This document shows, piece by piece, positions 56,419-64,000 of a stretch of DNA of 64,000 nt. Position numbers and translations under genes: made by a program. Every line of letters starts with the position of its first letter. The stretch's first letter is position 1. A model generated the notes under the pieces. The model had not been told where the DNA came from. It made no database searches and worked only from the letters and a program-made list of their open reading frames with translations. The stretch lies in the NCBI GenBank assembly GCA_022818135.1, contig JAFMSR010000039.1, positions 1 through 64,000 of the forward strand, written 5' to 3'. This stretch comes from Saxidomus purpurata. Taxonomy: Eukaryota; Mollusca; Bivalvia; Venerida; Veneridae.

Positions 56419-57728
56419 ACAAGAGGGCCAAGATGGCCCTATATCGCCCACCTTGGTACAAGTCCACTTGCCTGGTGGAAGATCACTAGATAATGTTATA
56501 TACCAAATAAGTTTTCCTATATACGCCTTTGTAAAACAAATGATCCCCCCGGGCAAGGTCAATTTTGACCCCAGGGGCATAATTTGAACAAACTTTGAAG
56601 AGGTCTACTAGGCAATGCTACATGCCAATTATCTATGCTGTAGGCCTTGTGGTTTCAGAGAAAAAGATTTTTAAAGTTTTCCCTATATAAGCCTATGTAA
56701 AACTAAGTGACCCCCGGTGCGGGGTCAATTTTGACCCGGGGTCATAATTTGAACAAACTTTGTGGAGGTACACTAGCCAATGCTACATGCCAAATATCTA
56801 AGCTATAGGCCTTGTGGTTTCAAAGAAGAAGATTTTTAAAGTTTTTACTTTATATGTCTATGTAAAACTAAGTGACCCCGTGCGGGGTCAATTTTGATCC
56901 GAGGGTCATAATTTGAACAATCTTGGTAGAGGTCCACTAGCCAATGCTACATGCCAAATATCTAAGCTCTAGGCCTTGTGGTTTCAGAGAAGAAGATTTT
57001 TAAAGTTTTTCCTACATAAGCCTATGTAAAACTAAGTGACCCCCGTGCGGGGTCAATTTCGATCCGGGGCTTATAATTTGAACAATCTCGGTAGAGGTCC
57101 ACTAGCCAATGCTACATGCCAAATATCTAAGCTCTAGGCCTTGTGGTTTCAGAGAAGAAGATTTTTAAAGATTTTCCTATATATTCCTATGCAAAACTAA
57201 GTGACCACCCCCGCGGGGTCAATTTTGACCCGGGGGTCATAATTTGAACAATCTTGGTAGAGGTCTACTAGACAATGCTACATGCCAACTATCTAAGCTC
57301 TAGGCCTTGTGGTTTCAGAGAAGAAGATTTTTAAAGTTTTTCCTATATATGCCTATGCAAAAACTAAGTGCCCACCCGCGCGGGGTCAATTTTGACCCGG
57401 GGGCCATAATTTGAACAATCTTGGTAGAGGTCCACCAGACAATGCTACATGCCAAATATCTAAGCTCTAGGCCTTGTGGTTTCAGAGAAGAAGATTTTTA
57501 AAGTTTTTCCTATTTGTTGCCATAGCAACCAGAGTTCTGCATGGAATGGAATTCTTTGAACAATTTTGGTAGAGCTTCAAGCAAAGGAACATTCCTGCAT
57601 AGTTTTATCAACATTGGCCTAGAGGTTTCAGAGGAGATGTCATTTGAATCAAAATGACGACGGACGACGGACGACGGACAATCATCGATCAGAAAAGCTC
57701 ACCCTGGCGTAGCCAGGTGAGCTAAAAA
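56419..57728 (+). repeat. Satellite carrier (pearl-like) with 3' hairpin
   Basis: It starts ACAAGAGGGCCAAGATGGCC. About seven units of roughly 150 bases share GCGGGGTCAATTTTGACCC, ATAATTTGAACAA, GGTAGAGGTCCACTAG, CAATGCTACATGCCAA and AGGCCTTGTGGTTTCAGAG. Then comes a distinct 3' module, a GACGGAC run (57656-57680) and a hairpin at 57696-57723, then AAAAAGG. A 3'-terminal hairpin is a Helitron-like trait. Later units are more alike than the first and last, consistent with expansion from inside the array. Confidence 0.8.
57696..57723. other. Terminal hairpin of satellite carrier
   Basis: AGCTCACC(C)TGGC, loop GTA, GCCAGGTGAGCT: a near-perfect stem of 12 pairs with one bulged C. Confidence 0.85.
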
Positions 57729-57913
57729 GGTATTTTAGATTCAATCCAAATTGAATTTTAAAACCCAAAAAGATGTTAGAAATATACTTATGAACAAATC
57801 AAACTGCTTCAGACAGAGGAGGTGTCCGTTATACAATATTGTGAAAATTCCCCATATGTATACAGTTCTGAAATGGTAAGGACAATGATGGTCCGAGACT
57901 ACCGACCTGAGTA

Positions 57914-58625
57914 CAGTTCACTCTCGTTATCTCGAATTTTAAGGGACCAGGCCTTTTACTTCGAGGTAAACGAAGTTCGAGGTAAGAGGAGGGGCTTTTA
58001 TTTGTTTTATGTTTACGTATATGGACGTTTAGTGCAAAAAATTCCCTGTTTTCAAGACAGACAGTTATTTGTATTCATTTTATTGATGCAAATGATCCTT
58101 AAAACATTGGAACACAATTCATTTTTAATTACATTTTATTTTTGCATAATTATACCCAGTAATCATTCAATAAGAAATATCAATCACATCTACAAACTTG
58201 TATCGGCCCGAGCGAAAACGAAAGTACGCATCGGGCGAAAGTGAAAGTAGCGTTTTTTTAACTTGAAGTCATATTAACATTCGTATATTCGAAACATAAA
58301 AACAGCATCTAACTACAAAACAATTATTTTACAGACTGATACATTCGTTCAGAAATCATCTTTTTTTATAAGGCCCAATCACTACTTTCATTTAATCTCT
58401 TTAATGAATAAAGTCTTTAAAAGTAATAACCGCATTTTTCATTATTAAATACACGTAGTCACCGGCAATTAAAGTAAATCCAATCAAAGTAAATCCATGA
58501 AAAACAAACAGCAATCATTACGACACGTGTGAATTTGCATGACAACGTATCACCTTTGCTTTGAACCGCCGCACCTTTGATCCGTCGGCGACCTTCGCAC
58601 TTCGATTTAACGAGTTGACAATACA
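57914..58625. mobile_element. Possible Tc1/pogo-like element, one clear end
   Basis: TA-CAGTTCACTCTCGTTATCTC at 57912, with CGAATTTTAAGGGACC following, is a pogo/Tigger-style terminus. A decayed counterpart may be CTTCGATTTAACGAGTTGAC near 58600-58620. No transposase. Confidence 0.35.
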
Positions 58626-58853
58626 CTAGAATTAGATTGACGGGACGGCGAAGATCTGAAATCGAAGCTCGAAAGTAATGGCGGCGTATTTTTAGCTACT
58701 ATTAAAAAAAACACCTTATTGTGGAAATTGTGGAAAATTAAACTGTGGACTTTGTCAAATTGTGTGTAAATGAACTGGTTTATGTGTTGAGAAACTGTTT
58801 TCAATATTCTTCCCTGGGAAATTATTGTAAAATTACTACAAACTTCAAAAATT

Positions 58854-60477
58854 ATGCCACAGGCAACGAACAAAGGAAAAAATGGCGGTACAAAAACAAC
58901 CAAAACTATCTTCGCAGACTTTACAGACACCATCGTCAGTGAGTACACCAAGCAATACCTCTTGTTACACAAACGTGCCATCCGATCCTACATACATTTA
59001 TTCTGGGGCCAGCCATGTTAATAAACTTCGAGTCGCACAGACAATCCCCTCCTCGGATTCCACCCTATAGTTTCTGCCTAACTACAACCCAGTTTTGAGT
59101 TTTCCACCCTATGCACAAAGTAATCGTGAAAACCAAATGTTTGAACTTATAAGCGAAATGAACAGTAGATTAAAAATGATTGAAAAGGGTTTTTCAAAAA
59201 TTGCGCCGATTGAAAAAGAAGTGTCTCACCTAAAATCCAAAGTGTCAGATATTCACGACATGTATAAATCCACAAACATTAAACTCGGCAGTGTCGAGGT
59301 ATTTTGTACGAGCCTCAGCGATATCGCTGATGATTTCATGAATACAAAGCGCAAGTTATATGGTGAAATATCACATTTAAAGTCCAGAAATGAATATCTT
59401 GAACAGGAGATTCAAAACCTTCAACAGTCACATTTCCAATTAAATCGCAGATGGTTACAAATACAGTCATGCTCCATGGAAACCAATCTACTATTTTCGG
59501 CATTGCTGAGGCCCAACCTACAACTGACAATGGCATCCGTGAAAATACCGAGGCTGTACTTAGAGATTTTCTTGCACAGAACATTAAAGACAATGTAGTT
59601 GTTCAAAATGAATATTCTGTTGATACAGACTCCATCCAATTCGACAAGGTACATCGTCTGGGTAATCCGCACACAGCACGTGAAAACGGAAGAAGTCGTC
59701 CCATTGTTGCGAAATTCACGTTATACACCGATAAGGAGAAAGTACGTAAAGCTGGTTTAGTTTTAAATAAATCTCAGACAGTCTTTAAGATATATGAGCA
59801 TTATCCACGTGAAATCGAAGAAAACAGAAAACAGCTATATCCTGTAGCGAGAAGATATGGTGACCTTGGTGAAAAGGTGTCTCTCGTTCGTGACCAACTT
59901 TTTGTAAACAATTTTCTGTATGACGCAGACACCCAGAAATTTGTAAATACAAAAACTAAGATGGCATACGAAACTCCCCAATCAAGTTATAACTCGTCAA
60001 GTCGTATGCAAAATCGTCAGCCATACAATAGACCAGTAAACCGTCAATCATATAGCAAAGCAGAAAATCGTCAGTCAGCTAACGTGTCAGCAAACCGTCG
60101 GGCTTATACTCAGCCTGCAGATCGTCAGCCGTATAGTGTCCCAGATTATCGTCAGTCAGACCATACGTCAGGGAACCGTCAGTCATATAGTACGTCTGTA
60201 AATAGTCAATAGTCGGTGCGTCAGAAAATAGACAATCGTATGATCAGTCAAAAGATAGTCAGTCGTATAGTGCTTCAAACGATCTTCAATTCGGGTATTG
60301 TGAGTCAAGAAATATCCAACAACGTAGCCGATCACCATCTTGTGAGGTAAACCGTGAACAACCGATATCTAAAAGTGACAGTCATGATCAGTCTACAGCA
60401 AATCCAGTGAGCAGGAGTACGGATCAGCAAGTGGCTTCCAAATCAGATGGAAACTTATTCGTTTTTGAAACTCCAAA
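58854..60477 (+). pseudogene. L1-like LINE ORF1, broken
   Basis: ATG at 58854 (MPQATNKGKNGG), an early frame change, a Ser/Thr-rich part and a TAG at about 59068. A coiled coil follows: FELISEMNSRLKMIEKGFSK, then KEVSHLKSKVSDIHD and ISHLKSRNEYLEQEIQNLQQ. A frameshift near 59430-59450 leads to the RRM-type core: VMLHGNQSTIFGIAEAQPTT, IQFDKVHRLG, NGRSRPIVAKFTLYTDKEKV, KIYEHYPREIEENRKQLYPV and VSLVRDQLFVNNFLYD. The C-terminus is a run of degenerate NRQ.YS units, crossing a frameshift at about 60205. These are the three parts of an L1-type ORF1 RNA chaperone plus an added low-complexity tail. Retroelement copy l starts at 60478. Confidence 0.88.
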
Positions 60478-61311
60478 CTGCGAGAAGGTATTTCAAAACC
60501 CGATTTTTATGTGGATGTGGTTTACAAACTTCGTAAGATTTTGGGTCATGGCAATTTTCCAACTGTATTTGCTAAAATTATAAAACGTTTTGTTAAAAGA
60601 GGTTACGACCCAACTGTTTTGAGACACACCGCATGTTTGGTGTTCAACCCGTTTACAGTTGGACGCTATGCTTCCCTCTTTGATTGTGTCTGACGGAAGA
60701 GGGGGAGGACTCTGTGATGGGCAGTTTTTAAATCCCACTGGGACGAAACTGTTTTGATTTCTGTCCTCTGGCCTGTTTCGTCGGGCCCTTAAGGGTGTTT
60801 CTCTTGGTGCTCTGCCTTCTGCAAAGGCATTGAGTACATACGTTTTTTGGTTCTCAAGGTTTGCTTTTTATATATTTATACACGAGCATTTTTGTGTTTT
60901 ACATACCATGCCTTTTGTTTCCATTGCGTGTGTTAGAGATTCACCTAGCAGGGATTACTTTTATTTACACTGTCCTGTGACTTTGGAACATGGTGGGGGT
61001 AAGAGTGAGGTTGGGTGCGCACCATAAACCGGTTTAAGCTCCCCAGTGGTGTTTTTGCCACTGACCGTTCCAAGGCGGTGCCCCACTGTGTTCCTTCAAT
61101 TGTTCGTTTTGTCCTCGTGTGTTTGCTTTGTATGCTAATATGTATGCTAGTGTGTGTTGGTAGTGTATATGTGTGTGTGTACATGATTGTGTGTGTGTGT
61201 CGTGTGTGTGTGTGTGTTGGTGGTGTGCACTTCTGGGTGATGTGGGGCTCGTTTTTGGGAGGCTGCGTTTTTGGTACGTGGTATTCCCTGTTTGATATTA
61301 TTTTTGTTTTT
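60478..61311 (+). mobile_element. Retroelement family M, copy l, inside the LINE
   Basis: It starts CTGCGAGAAGGTATTTC in the RT codons (REGISKPDFYG region, though here in shifted frames). It holds the RT C-terminus, full 3' UTR, short GT tract, 3' block and tail. It lies between ORF1 and ORF2 of the LINE, in the same orientation as the LINE. Confidence 0.95.
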
Positions 61312-63091
61312 AGTTCTCTTTCAAATATGTCGGAATCTACAGAAAACTTGGCTTCTCAAAAACGAAAAGCCAAATCACCTGTCGACACTGATTACAGTGC
61401 AAAACGTAGTGATAATGTGTGGGGTAATGCTGACCGTGCTCCAGACTGGAATTCTGACAGTCATTCTTGGTCAGACACTGATTTTCCAAATCTAAATGTT
61501 CAAGCAAATAGCGTGCCCGTGGACGGGCCTCAGCATTCTCAAGATAACAGTAACACTCGTCTGTAGGACAGGCACGGAGAGTCGCACACAAATTGTGATT
61601 TTCAAAATAACCAAGACTTTTCAACATCACGTGAAAGTCTGAATACTGACCAGTTATCTAAACACACGAACAGCAATGTACACTATTTTGGTCAATATGA
61701 CCAGACTAATTTAAATTGTTATAACAATACTGTGTCAATGTCTAATACTGATGCTTGTAATCCTTTATCATCAAAATATCTTAAAATAATGTCTTTAAAC
61801 GTATGCGGACTTAAAAGTAAAATTATTCGCCCAGAATTTACAAATTTAATAAAAAGCTATGACATTATCGGTTTTCAAGAAACTAAATTAGATGACTTGG
61901 ATTATGTTAACATAGAAAATTTCAAATTGTTTTTTAAACATAGGAAAAATATTTCAAGACGAAAATCGGGTGGCCTAGCATTAGCAGTTAAAAATTGTTA
62001 TGCAAAATTTGTGCGCATACTTGAGTCAGAAAGTAAACTCGTTCTTTGGTTTACTGTATGCAAGAAATTAACTACACTTGATAGTGATCTACTATGCGGA
62101 TTAGTTTATATTCCGCCCGAAAACTCTGATTTTTCAGCAGAAGATCCGTATAACGAAATTCAAATAGAGCTGTCATATTTCTCCGATAAATATTCACACA
62201 CGTGTATGTTTGGTGATTTTAACTCTAGGACTAAGAATCTTAATGATTTCACTGACATAGACAGACACCTCTTTCAAAATGTAGATTCTAATGATTTTTT
62301 TGTCTGAATATGATGATGAAATGTTATTTTTTGACAATTGTACATATGTTTTCCAAAATAGATGTAATATGGACAACTCTGTAAACAATTATGGATATAA
62401 GTGTATTGATTTTTTACAGTTAAATAAGCTGTATTTGTTAAATGGGCGAACTCAAGGTGACTTATCTCGTGCATTGACCTGTAAAGGAGCGAGCTGTGTT
62501 GACTATTTTGTGTGTAATTCAAAGCTTTTCAAGTTTATTGAGTCTTGTAATGTTGTCGAATTTTGTCCTTTATACTCCGATGCACACAACCCGTTAAGTC
62601 TTTATTTAAATCTGAATATTACAAATGCCGAGAAAATAGATATTACCAGTCGCGAAAAAGGAAAACTTTGGGATAGAACAAAGGCTATGTCGTTTGTTGA
62701 AAACATTAGCTCAGCAGAAGCCCTAGAATTGAATATGATACTTGAAAATTTAACCGCCGTCAATGTCTGCCAGGATCAGATTGACGATGTTTCTACGCGT
62801 ATTTCGACATTATTATTAAATTCCGCTGAAAAGTCATTTGGTCTTACTAAAAGTCAAACAAGTAACACTAGCTTTCAAGAAAATACACCGCGTTCCAAAT
62901 GGTTTGGCCAAGACTGTAGAATAGCTTGCAGAAAGTTCCATAGAGCAAAATATTTATATAAACTTCGGAAATCTGAGCAAAATAAGAATACATTGAAAAC
63001 GCAAAGCAAAATATACAAACAAACTTTAGATAAATACCATAAATCGTTTCAAAAAGCGAAAATAACGACTTTGAGAAAATTGGAAAAGTCG

Positions 63092-63167
63092 AAAAAAAAA
63101 AAAAAAAAATATCAAACAGGGAATGCCACGTACCAAAAACGCAGCCTCCCCAAAACGAGCCCCACAG
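63092..63167 (-). mobile_element. Retroelement family M, copy m (76 bases)
   Basis: A poly-A tail of 17, ATATC, and the 3' block as far as CGAGCCCCACAG, inserted between LRKLEKSK and SKYWKIL codons of the LINE. It is in frame with the LINE by chance. Confidence 0.9.
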
Positions 63168-63635
63168 CTCCGAGTAAATACTGGAAGATATTACGAGGAG
63201 ACTCTAAAAGTAAAATTGATGCAAATTTAAGTGATTTATACGAATATTTTAAAGAAGTAAATTTTAAAGATGACACAAACGAAATGTACGGAAATGAGAA
63301 TAATTTTACCGGAAATAATGAAGAGAATGAAGAAATAAACTCTGAAATTACGCTCGATGAAATCGAAATTGCACTTAAAGGACTAAAGAATAATAAAGCC
63401 GGTGGTATTGATAAAATTGTCAATGAGCATATTAAGGCCTCGTGGAACTTAATGAAAAGCATATACTTAAAAGTGTTTAATATAATTTTTGAAAATGGAA
63501 TTGTTCCACAGACATGGACAACTGGTATTATTAACCCTATATACAAGAAAAAAGGCGATCCTTCGAAACCTGAAAATTATAGACCGATCACTTTGTTAAG
63601 TTGTATAGGAAAATTGTTGATGACATGTACATGTC

Positions 63636-63805
63636 ATGTGTACATGATTGTGTGTGTGTGTCGTGTGTGTGTGCGTGTGTGTGTGTGTGTGTGTGTTGGT
63701 GGTGTGCACTTCTGGGTGCTGTGGGGTTCGTTTTGGGGAGGCTGCGTTTTTGGTACGTGGCATTCCCTGTTTGATATTATTATTATTATTTTTTTTTTTT
63801 TTTTT
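63636..63805 (+). mobile_element. Retroelement family M, copy n
   Basis: GTGTACATGATTG, compound GT tract, 3' block and an expanded T-rich tail. It splits the LINE between SCIGKLL and TSVINNRITKYVES. An extra GATGACATGTACATGTCAT lies before its start and may be filler or part of the target. Confidence 0.9.
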
Positions 63806-64000
63806 ACATCTGTAATAAATAATCGAATAACTAAATATGTAGAATCAAACAATTTGTTAAATAACACACAAGCAGGTTTTAGAAAGGGGTTTTCAATAAA
63901 TGATAATTTATTCGTATTAAACAGCTTGATTAGTATATTAAATAAGTCTAAGAAAAAGCTTTTCTGTGGTTTTATAGATCTAAAACAAGCATTAGATACA

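Larger units (their letters stand above)
61327..64000 (+). pseudogene. L1-like LINE ORF2 (endonuclease and start of RT), runs off the window
   Basis: ATG at 61327 (MSESTENLASQKRKAKSP), an in-frame TAG at 61563-61565, then the APE-type endonuclease. Its motifs are IMSLNVCGLKSK, IIGFQETKLDDLDY, SGGLALAVKNC, GLVYIPPENSDF and HTCMFGDFNSRTKN. A one-base slip in a T-run at about 62295 shifts the frame. It continues YKCIDFLQLNKLYLLNGR, DYFVCNSKLF and SDAHNPLSLYL (the DH box), then the linker KWFGQDCRIACRKFHRAKYL and KYWKILRGDSKSKI. The RT starts IALKGLKNNKAGGIDKIVNE, VPQTWTTGIINPIYKKKGDP and NYRPITLLSCIGKL, then AGFRKGFSINDNLFVL and CGFIDLKQALDT (box A) at the edge. Copies m and n interrupt it. Confidence 0.9.

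Noticed and set aside
58607..59070. Independent small genes on either strand ahead of the right-hand LINE
   Set aside because: The plus-strand pieces are the N-terminus of LINE ORF1 in shifted frames, and the minus-strand frame is its antisense.
60493..60738. 81-residue frame conserved at 2150, 10552 and 60493
   Set aside because: It is antisense to the RT C-terminus and 3' UTR of family M; conservation comes from the repeat, not from coding.
60830..61184. Recurrent frames in the 3' UTR (also at 1861 and 40206)
   Set aside because: They start and stop within the repeated UTR and lack any domain. The repeat explains their conservation.

Overview
The window is animal nuclear DNA: AT-rich, with no bacterial-style gene packing, GT-AG introns, and mostly dead transposable elements. 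A mucolipin (TRPML) channel-like gene with very long introns, together with satellite-bearing repeats that begin ACAAGAGG and end in GACC- or GACGGAC-type runs, points to a marine invertebrate and most likely a bivalve mollusc. The species is not determined. All family names come from reading motifs, because no search could be run.

Host genes. On the minus strand, exons at 55226-55349 (uncertain), 43367-43466, 33596-33705, 33083-33220, 32811-32942, 31589-31711, 18312-18530 and probably 12572-12988 read as a TRPML-like cation channel. The series covers the end of the luminal domain, S2 to S6, and a possible K/D/E-rich tail. The splice phases from 43466 down to 12988 fit together. Nearly everything else in 12-55 kb is intron filled with repeats.

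Mobile elements, left to right. 1.3-2.9 kb: a retroelement 3' part with a 334-base (CA)n tract. 3.7-5.0 kb: a dead LINE reverse transcriptase. 5.2-8.7 kb: a DNA transposon with a spliced, transposase-like gene and nine copies of a 14-base motif. 9-11.6 kb: TTAA-flanked repeats hosting retroelement copies. 14.45-17.02 kb: an element with virtually identical 516-base inverted arms and a 5-base target duplication. 20.3-27.1 kb: an L1-like LINE (minus strand) broken by two DNA elements. One is a 2554-base element whose ends begin CACAGTG/CATAGTG, with a 5-base duplication. The other is a pogo/Tigger-like element in a TA site. 29.4-30.1 kb: a PIF/Harbinger-like element with a MADF-like mini-ORF. 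27.8, 34.3, 52.3 and 56.4 kb: pearl-like satellite carriers. 37.0-38.3 kb: a broken zinc-finger ORF. 44.1-51.2 kb: a 7.1-kb region bounded by inverted arms of about 700-780 bases, holding another dead LINE. 58.9 kb to the right edge: a plus-strand L1-like LINE (ORF1, then endonuclease and the start of the reverse transcriptase).

A single retroelement family runs through the window. Its copies share one 3' end (CCCTGTTTGATATTATTTTTG...) and an internal AC/GT microsatellite, and they are cut at different 5' points. I count twelve copies with the 3' end, one internal fragment and one doubtful 22-base tail. Three of them lie inside the right-hand LINE. No complete mobile element was found. The most unusual items are the two elements with CAC-type ends and 5-base duplications, the spliced transposase-like gene with its 14-base motif array, and the microsatellite-bearing retroelement family.
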